From Robertmurraya sp047302285 (GTDB lineage: Bacteria > Bacillota > Bacilli > Bacillales > Cytobacillaceae), in NCBI RefSeq assembly GCF_047302285.1, contig NZ_CP154845.1, positions 1,302,001-1,366,000 of the forward strand: DNA of 64,000 nucleotides. Reading direction: 5' to 3'. This document shows positions 37,401-45,691 of this stretch, in pieces; within the stretch, counting starts at the first letter, position 1, and each line of letters begins with the position of its first letter. The translations under genes were made by a program, and so were the position numbers. A model generated the notes under the pieces. The model did no database searches and was not told the DNA's origin. It was given only the letters and a program-made list of their open reading frames with translations.

Positions 37401-37859
37401 CGCACGAAAAAAGGAGAAGAAATGGCGTTTTTAGCGATTTCTGATCAGAGTGGGGATATGGATGCCGTCGTATTTCCTGCTGTATATAAGCGTTTTACTT
37501 TTGTTCTACAAAAAGGGAATATCGTCCTTATTGAGGGGAAAATGGATCTTCGAGATGGGAAGAAACAGTTTATTATCCAATCAGTCTATGATGTGAGGAA
37601 AGTAATAGAGGAGATCAAGGATAAGATCGGTACCTTATATTTAAAAATTGAAAAAGAAAAGGAATCAACACCTATTTTAACTAGACTGAAAGAAATCATG
37701 AAAGAGCACAGAGGTACGGTTGAGGTCGTATTATTTTATGAAAGCAAAGAACGGACGATTCGATTAGGGAAGGATGACAGAGTGAACCCAAGTGAGAATT
37801 GTTTGAATGAATTAAAGTTATTGCTAGGGGAAAGGAATGTCATCTTAAAAAAAGAGTAA
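34497..37859 (+). CDS. dnaE: DNA polymerase III alpha subunit DnaE
   Basis: A C-family DNA polymerase; in Bacillus DnaE extends RNA primers on the lagging strand before hand-over to PolC. The 1120-residue protein has an N-terminal PHP domain (HLHVYSSYSLL), the polymerase active-site aspartates in SMPDIDIDFPDHRR, the helix-hairpin-helix region near 800-850, and a C-terminal OB fold (about 950-1050). The start is TTG 34497, placed after GAAAGGTGGG. No proofreading exonuclease domain is fused, which separates it from PolC. Confidence 0.96.
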   Translation: MSFVHLHVYSSYSLLSSTARIADLVQDAKRKGFSAIALTDQNVMYGTIAFYKECLKASIKPIIGLTVMVQSERKDQSYPLVLLAKNQKGFHHLLKISSVVQTNSPTGIPMKWLRGYAEGIIAISPGMKGEIEQSLLSADYEEAFACAQMYKNIFPNEHFYLGIQDHGLVLEETLNNGIVKLSKDVQLPLVATNEVYYTNKEDSFAHECLLAIKNGQKLADETREKLDNDQYYLKIANDMVDIFSHIPDALVNSLRIADACNVMIELNQMNLPQYPSDGEKSSEELLEELCYKGFQERYQDGTDEHRTRLEYELSIIKNMKFADYFLIVWDFMRFSRENGILTGPGRGSAAGSMVAYVLYITDVDPIEHQLLFERFLNPERISMPDIDIDFPDHRRDEVIEYVSEKYGRIHVAQIITFGTLAAKAVMRDVGRVFGLNGKELDQVSRWIPSRPGTTLSTALKESEGLRNFVKESSLHQRLFEVATKLEGLPRHTSTHAAGVVLTERPLVESIPIQAGHNEIYLTQYTMDHLEEIGLLKMDFLGLRNLSLIETVLDSIYRKTGKRINIKEIPLEDESTFKLLSRGETTGVFQLESDGMRSVLKRLQPSRFEDIVAVNALYRPGPMENIPLYINRKHGKETVTYPHPDLIPILERTYGVIVYQEQIMQIAAKMAGFSLGEADLLRRAVSKKKKEVLNKERDHFVQGALAKGYDKVTANDIYDLIVKFANYGFNRSHAVAYSVIAYQLAYLKTHYPVHFMAALLSSVSNSETKIAQYIREIKQMEIKLLPPSINQSGYSFLVDQIGIRYSLTAIKGVGVAALKEIFQARKKRKFADLFDFCIRVSSRVVNRKVLEALVHSGSFDEFGEDRAVLLASIDVAIEHAQLINPNGDGDLFADEDEFFLKPKYVEIDPIEVEQKLHFEKEVLGFYLSDHPVSIFNDFMEPLGITEIAFGEQNQKIIKAIINITEFKRIRTKKGEEMAFLAISDQSGDMDAVVFPAVYKRFTFVLQKGNIVLIEGKMDLRDGKKQFIIQSVYDVRKVIEEIKDKIGTLYLKIEKEKESTPILTRLKEIMKEHRGTVEVVLFYESKERTIRLGKDDRVNPSENCLNELKLLLGERNVILKKE

Positions 37860-37900
37860 GATAAATGTCTGTTATTAAACAATCATTCAAAATTTTAATC

Positions 37901-37956
37901 TTTACAATTCAAATGAATATGGTATATTGTTCTAATATACAGCGTGGTCAGACCAC
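37901..37956 (+). promoter_or_regulatory. ytsJ promoter with FadR-like operator
   Basis: TTTACA (37901-37906), a 16-base spacer and TATATT (37923-37928) predict a start near 37935. Just downstream GTGGTCAGACCAC (37944-37956) is a perfect palindrome around a central A, suited to repression. Its core TGGTCnGACCA is the published FadR-type operator core. The same palindrome is repeated at 39954. Confidence 0.75.
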
Positions 37957-38001
37957 TTACGGAATTTAGAGGGGTATAATCCTAAAGGGAGTGAATTTCG
38001 C

Positions 38002-39240
38002 TTGACTTTACGTGAAGAAGCATTGCATATGCATAAAATGAACAAAGGGAAATTGGAATCAAAATCGAAAATACCTGTAAAAAACGCTAAGGATTTAAGC
38101 TTGGCCTATTCACCAGGAGTGGCAGAGCCATGTAAAGAAATTTATGATAAACCTGAAAGTGTATATGATTATACGATGAAGGGTAATATGGTCGCAGTCG
38201 TATCAGATGGGACGGCCGTGCTCGGCTTGGGGAATATCGGGCCAGCCGCTGCATTGCCAGTTATGGAAGGGAAGGCTGTGTTATTCAAAAGCTTTGCCGG
38301 AGTAGATGCTTTTCCGATTTGTCTGAATACATCTGATGTCGACAAAATCGTAGAAACAGTTAAGCTTCTTGAGCCGACTTTTGGTGGCGTAAATTTAGAG
38401 GATATTGCTGCACCAAAATGCTTTGAGATAGAAGAGAGATTGAAAAAAGAGACGTCCATCCCTGTTTTTCATGATGATCAGCACGGTACGGCAATTGTCA
38501 CGGTAGCAGGTCTTGTTAACGCACTTAAACTTGTAGGCAAGAAAATGACAGAAATTAAAGTTGTTGCTAGTGGAGCAGGAGCTGCGGGAATCGCTATTAT
38601 TAAATTATTATATCATTACGGTGTACGTGACATTGTTATGTGTGACACGAAAGGGGCTATCTATGAGGGACGTTCCTTTGGTATGAATGCGATTAAAGAT
38701 CAAGTTTCAAAATTCACCAATCGCAATAATGAGGAAGGCAGCCTTGCAGATGTTATCAATGGAGCAGATGTCTTTATCGGTGTTTCTGTAGAGGGAGCTC
38801 TTACTTCGGAAATGGTTCGTTCTATGAATCCGGACCCAATTATTTTTGCGATGGCCAATCCGAATCCGGAAATTATGCCCGATGAAGCGAAGGATGCTGG
38901 AGCAAAGGTTGTAGGAACTGGACGTTCTGATTTCCCTAACCAGGTTAATAATGTCCTTGCTTTTCCAGGGATTTTCCGCGGGGCATTAGATGTCCGTGCA
39001 ACACATATAAATGAAAAAATGAAGGTTGCTGCTGTTGAAGCAATCGCAAGCCTTGTTGGGGATGATGAATTATCAGCTGATTATGTGATTCCGGCTCCAT
39101 TTGATCCAAGAGTTGCTCCGGAAGTCGCGGCAGCTGTCGCCAAGGCAGCGATGGAGACAGGTGTTGCTCGTATTAAGGTCGATCCAGAAGAGGTAAAACT
39201 GAAAACGAGAACTCTTGCAATCATTGGAAAAAGTGAGTGA
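38002..39240 (+). CDS. ytsJ: NADP-dependent malic enzyme YtsJ
   Basis: Oxidatively decarboxylates malate to pyruvate, giving NADPH. The 412-residue short-form enzyme has the signature YSPGVAEPCKEI near residue 36, AVLGLGNIGP, metal ligands in FHDDQHGTAIV and the Rossmann segment VVASGAGAAGIAIIKLL. TTG start with AAGGGAG upstream. The next gene is a FadR-type regulator 9 bases on, and an operator precedes ytsJ. YtsJ is the main NADPH-forming malic enzyme in B. subtilis. Confidence 0.94.
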   Translation: MTLREEALHMHKMNKGKLESKSKIPVKNAKDLSLAYSPGVAEPCKEIYDKPESVYDYTMKGNMVAVVSDGTAVLGLGNIGPAAALPVMEGKAVLFKSFAGVDAFPICLNTSDVDKIVETVKLLEPTFGGVNLEDIAAPKCFEIEERLKKETSIPVFHDDQHGTAIVTVAGLVNALKLVGKKMTEIKVVASGAGAAGIAIIKLLYHYGVRDIVMCDTKGAIYEGRSFGMNAIKDQVSKFTNRNNEEGSLADVINGADVFIGVSVEGALTSEMVRSMNPDPIIFAMANPNPEIMPDEAKDAGAKVVGTGRSDFPNQVNNVLAFPGIFRGALDVRATHINEKMKVAAVEAIASLVGDDELSADYVIPAPFDPRVAPEVAAAVAKAAMETGVARIKVDPEEVKLKTRTLAIIGKSE

Positions 39241-39249
39241 TGAGGAAAT

Positions 39250-39867
39250 TTGAATTCAGAAGCTGCAAGCCAAAAGGTTTATATTGAAATCGTTAAGAAA
39301 ATAAGAAAGATGATCGATGAGGACGGGCTTAAACCCGGTGATAAAATACCTTCAGAACGTGAGCTTTCGGAGCGCCTTCAAGTTGGGCGCTCTTCCGTTC
39401 GAGAAGCATTAAGAGCGATTGAACTTTTGGGATTAATCGAGACTCGTAGAGGGGAAGGAACCTTTCTGCGTGATTCTCGTGGGAATCAAATGGTGCAATT
39501 AATAAGTACCTTCATTTTACAGGATCAAAAAGTAGTAAAAGATTTAAAGGAGACCATTCAATATATTGAAATGGATGGTTTAAGAGTCGTTCTGCAAAGG
39601 AATAATGATGAACAGATTCTCCAATATCGTCAGAACATAGAGACGATCGATATGACGGATGATGAATTCTTTTCAAAGATTATCGAATTAACGGATAATC
39701 ATTTACTTTATCGAATATGGGTAATACTGAATGATTTTTATTGCTCGTTAGACCTGAAAAAAGAGACGAGCTCAAAATCAGCTTATATAACATTATTAGA
39801 TGCCCTTTTAGATGGAGATGAAAAAGAAGTTTTAGAGAAATACAAGAAGTTTAGAATGTTATTGTAA
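39250..39867 (+). CDS. FadR-subfamily GntR regulator of ytsJ/accDA
   Basis: A 205-residue GntR-type repressor. Residues about 8-75 form the winged helix with PSERELSERLQVGRSSVREALRAIELLGLIETRRGEGTF split over helices 2-3 and wing. The remainder is all-helical, as expected of the FadR/FCD effector domain, although its metal-binding histidines are not obvious. TTG 39250 follows GAGGA. It lies in an operon with ytsJ, upstream of accD, and is absent from this position in B. subtilis. Two identical palindromes flank it. The effector is unknown; an acyl-CoA or malonyl-CoA signal is inference. Confidence 0.88.
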   Translation: MNSEAASQKVYIEIVKKIRKMIDEDGLKPGDKIPSERELSERLQVGRSSVREALRAIELLGLIETRRGEGTFLRDSRGNQMVQLISTFILQDQKVVKDLKETIQYIEMDGLRVVLQRNNDEQILQYRQNIETIDMTDDEFFSKIIELTDNHLLYRIWVILNDFYCSLDLKKETSSKSAYITLLDALLDGDEKEVLEKYKKFRMLL

Positions 39868-39925
39868 AAATCACATATCGACAACATATGAGGAGCATTC
39901 ACACATGATGTTTCAGGACAACATT

Positions 39926-39948
39926 TGCCTTTTCCAAGGCATTTCTTT
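39926..39948 (+). terminator. Weak terminator after the GntR gene
   Basis: TGCCTT pairs with AAGGCA around TTCC, followed by TTTCTTT; a short stem, so termination is probably partial. Confidence 0.4.
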
Positions 39949-39953
39949 ATCCG

Positions 39954-39972
39954 CTAGTGGTCAGACCACTAG
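39954..39972. promoter_or_regulatory. FadR-like operator upstream of accDA
   Basis: CTAGTGGTCAGACCACTAG is a perfect 9+9 palindrome around a central A, ending 44 bases before the accD start. Its inner 13 bases are identical to the operator at 37944-37956. Confidence 0.8.
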
Positions 39973-40016
39973 GACGAAAGTTACAAATTGTGTGATATGG
40001 GGAGGTTAGAGAGGCC

Positions 40017-40895
40017 GTGATCAAGGATTTATTTTCAAAACCAAAAAAGAAAAAATATGCAACGATCCCTTCTGAAGCTGCTAAGCATGATGTACCTGAA
40101 GGAATTATGACGAAATGTCCAAACTGTAAAAAAATCATGTATTCAAAGGAATTGACGAAAAATTTAAAAGTTTGTTTTCACTGTCAATATCATCATCCAA
40201 TGAATGCAAATGAGAGAATGGCCAGTTTTTTAGATGAGGGAAGCTTTGTGGAAATGGATCAGCAGATGACTTCTAGTAATCCACTTCAATTTCCTGAATA
40301 CCTTGAGAAGCTTGAGAAGGACCAGAAGAAAACGAAATTAAATGAAGCGGTCGTAACCGGCACAGGGCGTGTCAATGAGCACGAGGTTGTTGTTGCTATC
40401 ATGGACTCCACATTTCGAATGGGGAGTATGGGCTCTGTAGTGGGTGAGAAAATCACTCGGGCGATTGAAAAAGCAGACGAGCTTTCCGTCCCTTTTATCA
40501 TCTTCACTGCCTCAGGTGGAGCTAGGATGCAAGAAGGCGTTCTAAGTCTTATGCAGATGGCAAAAACAAGTGTGGCATTAAAGCGGTTTAGTGATCATGG
40601 TGGTTTAATTATTTCGATTATGACCCATCCAACGACAGGAGGGGTTTCGGCAAGCTTTGCCTCATTAGGAGATTATAATTTTGCAGAGCCAGGGGCATTA
40701 ATTGGTTTTGCAGGTAGAAGAATCATCGAGCAAACAATTCGCGAGGAATTACCAGATGACTTTCAAACAGCAGAGTTTCTTTTAGAGAAAGGTCAATTAG
40801 ATGCTGTTATTTCTAGGCTTGATTTAAAGGAAAAAATGACGACAATACTTGATATTCATCAGCCCGGAGGTGACTTCAATTGGTTGGAGAACTAG
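40017..40895 (+). CDS. accD: Acetyl-CoA carboxylase carboxyltransferase beta subunit
   Basis: With AccA it transfers the carboxyl group from biotin-BCCP to acetyl-CoA, forming malonyl-CoA. The 292-residue subunit has the zinc ribbon MTKCPNCKK...CFHCQYH (about residues 36-60) and the carboxyltransferase core FIIFTASGGARMQEGVLSL. GTG start with GGGAGG. It overlaps accA by 16 bases. A FadR-like operator precedes it. Confidence 0.96.
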   Translation: MIKDLFSKPKKKKYATIPSEAAKHDVPEGIMTKCPNCKKIMYSKELTKNLKVCFHCQYHHPMNANERMASFLDEGSFVEMDQQMTSSNPLQFPEYLEKLEKDQKKTKLNEAVVTGTGRVNEHEVVVAIMDSTFRMGSMGSVVGEKITRAIEKADELSVPFIIFTASGGARMQEGVLSLMQMAKTSVALKRFSDHGGLIISIMTHPTTGGVSASFASLGDYNFAEPGALIGFAGRRIIEQTIREELPDDFQTAEFLLEKGQLDAVISRLDLKEKMTTILDIHQPGGDFNWLEN

Positions 40896-41857
40896 AATTT
40901 GAAAAGCCGATCATAGAATTGCGAAAAAAAATATTAGAATTAAGTGAGATTACAAAAGAAGCTGATGTTGATCTGACAAATGAAATTGAAAAGTTGGAAA
41001 TGCGTCTTGAAAGATTAGAAAAAGAGATTTATGAAAATATGAAACCATGGGATCGGGTCCAAATTGCTCGTCACCCAAATCGCCCCACTACTTTGGACTA
41101 TATTTCTCTTCTCTTCACTGATTTCTTTGAATGTCACGGAGATCGGAGTTTTGGCGATGATGAAGCGATCGTTTCTGGGATCGGGAAATTTCAAGGTCTT
41201 CCCGTCACGATCATTGGGCATCAAAGAGGGAAAGATACGAAGGAAAATATTCGCAGAAATTTTGGAATGCCTCATCCAGAGGGGTATCGAAAGGCGCTTC
41301 GAATGATGAAGCAAGCTGATAAGTTCCGTAGACCGATTATTTGCTTTATCGATACAAAGGGAGCATATCCAGGTAAAGCGGCTGAAGAAAGAGGGCAAAG
41401 TGAAGCGATCGCCCGTAATCTTTTTGAAATGGCAGGTCTTCGAGTGCCGATTATTTGTATGGTCATTGGTGAAGGAGGAAGTGGAGGTGCCTTAGCATTA
41501 GGAGTGGGGAACCATCTTCATATGTTAGAGAATTCCACGTACTCTGTCATTTCTCCTGAAGGTGCAGCATCTATTCTGTGGAAGGATGCTTCAAAAGCAA
41601 AGCTTGCTGCTGAGAAAATGAAAATAACGGCTCCAGATTTGAAAGAACTTAATGTAATTGATGAAATTATTCCAGAAGTCAAAGGTGGAGCACATAAGGA
41701 TATGGCTCAGCAGGCAGAAGCGATTCATCGTGCCCTTGTTCACTCCTTAAAAGAATTAATGCCTTTATCAGAAGAGGAACTGATTGCGACAAGATATGCA
41801 AAATATAAAAATATTGGCGAGTATGCTGTGCAGAATGAATATATAAGTACAACCTAA
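40880..41857 (+). CDS. accA: Acetyl-CoA carboxylase carboxyltransferase alpha subunit
   Basis: Partner of AccD in the carboxyltransferase tetramer. The 325-residue protein has WDRVQIARHPNRPTTLDYI, the active-site segment IGHQRGKDTKENIRRNFGMPHPEGYRKAL split by turns, and GEGGSGGALALG near residue 200. TTG 40880 lies six bases from GGAGGTGA, which sits inside accD, so the subunits are coupled for equal output. Confidence 0.96.
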   Translation: MVGELEFEKPIIELRKKILELSEITKEADVDLTNEIEKLEMRLERLEKEIYENMKPWDRVQIARHPNRPTTLDYISLLFTDFFECHGDRSFGDDEAIVSGIGKFQGLPVTIIGHQRGKDTKENIRRNFGMPHPEGYRKALRMMKQADKFRRPIICFIDTKGAYPGKAAEERGQSEAIARNLFEMAGLRVPIICMVIGEGGSGGALALGVGNHLHMLENSTYSVISPEGAASILWKDASKAKLAAEKMKITAPDLKELNVIDEIIPEVKGGAHKDMAQQAEAIHRALVHSLKELMPLSEEELIATRYAKYKNIGEYAVQNEYISTT

Positions 41858-41865
41858 ATTAGCTA

Positions 41866-41909
41866 AGCAAAAAAACGTACTCATTTACAAAAAGTACGTT
41901 TTTTTTGCT
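41866..41909 (+). terminator. Terminator after accA
   Basis: AGCAAAAAAACGTACT pairs with AGTACGTTTTTTTTGCT; an eight-T run is in the right arm. Confidence 0.85.
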
Positions 41910-41978
41910 TAAAATTCCAGTTTTAAGCGTTTGCATTTTACCAATTATTCTGCCTATTGATGAAAGCACTCCCATAAG

Positions 41979-42007
41979 TTGTGAACCTATATTCTTCATG
42001 GTATTTT
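41979..42007 (+). promoter_or_regulatory. Possible pfkA promoter
   Basis: TTGTGA (41979-41984), 17 bases, TATTTT (42002-42007). A second -10-like TATAAT at 42036-42041 has no matching -35. Which one is used cannot be told from sequence. Confidence 0.35.
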
Positions 42008-42146
42008 AGAAGTAAATAATACAGGGTAATCTGTTTATAATAAGAAAGTAAAATGATGGAATGGCAAGAATAATATTAACTTTTTATATGTGATTAGATG
42101 TAAAGTATTTATCATATATGAAGTCATTAAGTATGAGGTGATTAGT

Positions 42147-43106
42147 ATGAAAAGAATTGGTGTTTTAACAAGTGGAGGAGATGCCCCAGGAATGAATGCT
42201 GCTGTTCGTGCGGTTGTTCGGAAAGGGATTTACCACGACCTAGAAGTTTACGGGATTTATGGAGGCTATTCTGGTTTAATAACTGGAAATATTAAAAAAT
42301 TGGAGCTTGGCTCTGTAGGAGACATTATACATAGAGGTGGTACCGTTCTTTATTCTGCTCGCTGTGAAGAGTTCAAGACAAGAGAAGGACAGCAAAAAGG
42401 AATTGAACAGTTAAAGAACTTTGGCATTGACGGTCTAGTTGTCATTGGCGGAGACGGCTCTTATCGAGGAGCTAAAGCTCTTACGGAACAAGGCTTTCCA
42501 TGTGTAGGTGTACCTGGGACGATCGATAATGATATTCCTGGAACGGACTTTACGATTGGCTTTGATACAGCGCTAAATACAGTTATTGATGCCATTGATA
42601 AAATTCGTGATACAGCAACATCACATGAAAGAACGTTTATCATCGAAGTAATGGGCCGTGATGCTGGAGATATCGCATTATGGTCTGGTCTAGCAGGTGG
42701 AGCAGAAACGATTCTTATCCCAGAAGAAAACTATACTATGGATGATATTGTCGCCCGTTTACGGAAAGGTAGTGATCGTGGCAAGAAGCATAGTATTATT
42801 ATCGTTGCTGAAGGTGTAGGCAGCGGAGTGGATATCGCTAAGCAAATTAAAGAATCAACAAATTATGATACTCGTGTGTCCGTATTAGGGCATATGCAAC
42901 GCGGAGGAACACCAACAGCTAACGATCGTGTGTTAGCAAGCCGTCTAGGTGCACGTGCAGTAGAATTAATATTAGAGAAAAAAGGTGGACGTGCGGTAGG
43001 GATCGTGAAAAATGAATTAGTAGATTATGATATCATTGAAGCATTAGAAACGATGAAGCACCAAATTGACAAGGGAATGTTAAAGCTTTCAAAAGAGCTA
43101 TCTATC
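42147..43106 (+). CDS. pfkA: 6-phosphofructokinase
   Basis: ATP-dependent phosphorylation of fructose 6-phosphate, the committed step of glycolysis. The protein is about 319-320 residues: MKRIGVLTSGGDAPGMNAAV (ATP site), GGDGSYRGA, the catalytic PGTIDNDIPGTDFTIGFDTA and the allosteric-site arginines (MGRDAGDIALWSG). ATG 42147 follows GAGGTGATT; the in-frame ATG at 42090 is upstream of that site. The stop codon ends at 43109 or just before. It lies 288 bases ahead of pyk. Confidence 0.96.
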
Positions 43107-43203
43107 TAAACTAGAATTCGCTTTTATTAACTTGAAACTCTAAGAAAGCTGCGATAGATGAATAAGGCTTTTTTCGCAAACAATGTTACATTTGGATGCT
43201 AGT

Positions 43204-43212
43204 TGGTATAAT
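43204..43212 (+). promoter_or_regulatory. Extended -10 promoter in the pfkA-pyk gap
   Basis: TGGTATAAT has the TGn extension and a perfect TATAAT hexamer, about 185 bases before pyk. It would give pyk a promoter of its own and a leader of about 180 bases. Confidence 0.5.
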
Positions 43213-43303
43213 AAATGCCATTTAGCCTCTAAAAAACAAAAGGGGGAAGCGAAAAGAGCCGTGCAAAAATAATGTGTGCCTATACAACCCCATAGGAGGA
43301 TAA

Positions 43304-43351
43304 ATGTCGGTTTTTGGACATTTACAAAAGACGCATTCATTGCGAAAATAG
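43304..43351 (+). CDS. Possible 15-codon leader ORF before pyk
   Basis: ATG 43304 opens a frame reading MSVFGHLQKTHSLRK to TAG 43349-43351, preceded by AGGAGGA at 43294-43300. The ribosome binding site is as strong as that of pyk. There is no further evidence of translation, and no obvious regulatory amino-acid run. It could be chance. Confidence 0.25.
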   Translation: MSVFGHLQKTHSLRK

Positions 43352-43396
43352 TGTAATGTAAAAATACAATTATTTTTCAGGAGGGTTACACGTTAA

Positions 43397-45157
43397 ATGC
43401 GTAAAACAAAAATAGTTTGTACAATTGGTCCAGCTAGTGAAAGTGTGGAAAAACTCACACAGCTTATGGAAGCTGGCATGAATGTTGCTCGTTTGAACTT
43501 CTCTCACGGAGATCATAATGAGCACGGTCAACGAATTATCAATATCCGTGAAGCTTCAAAAAAAATAAACAAAAATGTTGCGATCTTATTAGACACAAAA
43601 GGCCCAGAAATTCGTACTCATAACATGGTTGATGGAGCGATTGAATTAGAAGTTGGTAAAACAGTTACCATTTCCATGACTGAAGTAGAAGGTACTGTTG
43701 ACAAATTCTCTGTTACATACGAAGGTCTAATTGATGATGTTCATCCTGGTTCAAAAATATTATTAGATGATGGACTAATTGGACTTGAAGTGCTTGAAAT
43801 AGATCGTGCATCTAAAGAAATTCAAACGAAAATTTTAAACGGTGGGACGTTGAAAAATAAAAAAGGTGTCAATGTACCAGGCGTTTCTGTCAACTTACCT
43901 GGAATTACCGAAAAAGATGCGAAGGACATTCTATTTGGAATTGAGCAAGAAGTTGATTTCATTGCAGCCTCTTTCGTTCGTCGTGCATCTGATGTAATGG
44001 AGATTCGCAAGTTGCTTGAAGAAAATAATGGCACTCAAATTCATATTATCCCTAAAATTGAAAACCAAGAGGGCGTTGATAATATTGACGAAATCTTGGA
44101 AGTATCTGATGGCTTAATGGTTGCCCGTGGAGATTTAGGAGTTGAAATTCCAGCAGAAGAAGTACCTCTTGTTCAGAAGGAATTGATTAAGAAATGTAAT
44201 GATTTAGGGAAACCTGTTATTACAGCGACTCAAATGCTTGATTCCATGCAAAGAAATCCACGTCCAACAAGAGCAGAAGCAAGTGACGTGGCGAATGCGA
44301 TTTTTGATGGCACAGATGCGATTATGCTTTCTGGAGAAACAGCTGCTGGGATGTACCCAGTTGAAGCGGTTCAAACGATGCATAATATTGCTTCCCGTGC
44401 AGAATCAGCACTTGACCATAAGCGTCTTTTAACAAAAAGAACGAAAGCAATCGAAACAAATATTACCGATGCGATTGGTCAATCTGTTGCCCATACCGCC
44501 TTAAATCTTTCTGTTAATGCAATTATTACGCCAACAGAAAGTGGACATACAGCAAGAATGATTTCGAAGTATCGTCCACAAGCTCCAATTATTGCAGTAA
44601 CTTACCATCCATCTGTTTACCGCCGTTTAGCTCTTGTATGGGGAGTATACCCTCAATTAGGGGAAAGTGCGAATACAACGGATGATATGCTTGATATCGC
44701 TGTCCAAGAAAGCCTTAATAGCAAACTAGTGAAGCATGGTGACCTCGTTGTCATTACAGCTGGTGTTCCAGTAGGTGAATCAGGTACAACAAACCTCATG
44801 AAAATTCATGTAGTTGGTGATGTACTTGTAAAAGCACAAGGAATTGGCCGTAAATCTGCTTATGGAAAAGTTGTTGTCGCTAAAAATGCGTCTGAAGCTT
44901 TAGCGAAGGTTACAGAAGGTTCTGTTTTAGTGACAATTGGTTCAGAAGCTGAAATGATGCCAGCTATTGAGAAAAGCTCTGCCCTTATTACAGAAGAAGG
45001 GGGCTTAACAAGCCATGCTGCAGTAGTCGGATTGAGCCTAGGAATCCCAGTTATCGTCGGTGCAGAAAATGCAACTTCGCTCTTAAAAGATGGACAAGAA
45101 GTAACCGTGGATGCAACTAGAGGTGTCATCTATAACGGTCATGCAAGTGTCCTTTAA
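43397..45157 (+). CDS. pyk: Pyruvate kinase with C-terminal PEP-utiliser domain
   Basis: Makes pyruvate and ATP from phosphoenolpyruvate and ADP. The 586-residue protein has MRKTKIVCTIGPASES, the signature IIPKIENQEGVDNIDEIL split around the catalytic lysine, and MVARGDLGVEIP. An extra C-terminal domain (about 475-586) carries LTSHAAVVGLSLGIPVIVG, the PEP-utilising enzyme mobile domain typical of Bacillus and Geobacillus Pyk. AGGAGGG precedes the ATG. Confidence 0.97.
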   Translation: MRKTKIVCTIGPASESVEKLTQLMEAGMNVARLNFSHGDHNEHGQRIINIREASKKINKNVAILLDTKGPEIRTHNMVDGAIELEVGKTVTISMTEVEGTVDKFSVTYEGLIDDVHPGSKILLDDGLIGLEVLEIDRASKEIQTKILNGGTLKNKKGVNVPGVSVNLPGITEKDAKDILFGIEQEVDFIAASFVRRASDVMEIRKLLEENNGTQIHIIPKIENQEGVDNIDEILEVSDGLMVARGDLGVEIPAEEVPLVQKELIKKCNDLGKPVITATQMLDSMQRNPRPTRAEASDVANAIFDGTDAIMLSGETAAGMYPVEAVQTMHNIASRAESALDHKRLLTKRTKAIETNITDAIGQSVAHTALNLSVNAIITPTESGHTARMISKYRPQAPIIAVTYHPSVYRRLALVWGVYPQLGESANTTDDMLDIAVQESLNSKLVKHGDLVVITAGVPVGESGTTNLMKIHVVGDVLVKAQGIGRKSAYGKVVVAKNASEALAKVTEGSVLVTIGSEAEMMPAIEKSSALITEEGGLTSHAAVVGLSLGIPVIVGAENATSLLKDGQEVTVDATRGVIYNGHASVL

Positions 45158-45170
45158 TAGTTGAAGATGA

Positions 45171-45195
45171 GGAAGGGGAGGTCCCCTTCCTTTTC
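45171..45195 (+). terminator. Terminator after pyk
   Basis: GGAAGGGG pairs with CCCCTTCC around AGGT, followed by TTTTC. Confidence 0.8.
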
Positions 45196-45265
45196 TAATT
45201 CTCATAAATATGAATATAATAGAAGTACAAGGTACGAGTCATTGGCTTGAAAAAGGGGGATGACG

Positions 45266-45652
45266 ATGAGATATATACTGTTATTTTTACTCATCATACC
45301 AGCGGGAGAAATTTTCGTTCTGCTTCTTTCTGGAAAAATAATTGGCGTTTGGGCAACCATTTCTATTATTATTTTGACTGGGATTCTTGGAGCATATTTA
45401 ACGAAGCAGCAAGGGCTGGAGACATTAAGAAGAGCTCAGCTTGACATGCAATATGGAAGAGTACCAGGTGAAGCAATTGTAGATGGAATATGTATACTAG
45501 TGGGTGGAATACTCCTCCTAACCCCTGGATTTATTACAGATACAATGGGCTTTTTATTACTGTTCCCACAAACACGCGGATTTTTTAAAGGACTAATGAA
45601 AAAAGGGCTCAAAAAATGGATCGACAATGGCAATGTTACGATCATAAGATAA
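45266..45652 (+). CDS. fxsA: FxsA-family membrane protein
   Basis: A 128-residue membrane protein with three or four helices (LLFLLIIPAGEIFVLLLSG; ISIIILTGILGAYL; DGICILVGGILLLTPGFITD). The conserved PGFITD motif is the FxsA hallmark. FxsA overproduction relieves phage T7 exclusion in E. coli; its normal role is unknown. ATG 45266 is preferred: AAAGGGGGA ends six bases before it and abuts the ATG at 45260. Confidence 0.88.
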   Translation: MRYILLFLLIIPAGEIFVLLLSGKIIGVWATISIIILTGILGAYLTKQQGLETLRRAQLDMQYGRVPGEAIVDGICILVGGILLLTPGFITDTMGFLLLFPQTRGFFKGLMKKGLKKWIDNGNVTIIR

Positions 45653-45691
45653 AAAGAAGACGTCATCCAATTTGGGTGACGTCTTCTTTTT
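45651..45691. terminator. Bidirectional terminator between fxsA and ytvI
   Basis: AAAAAGAAGACGTCA pairs with TGACGTCTTCTTTTT, extended inward; it serves both convergent genes. Confidence 0.9.
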
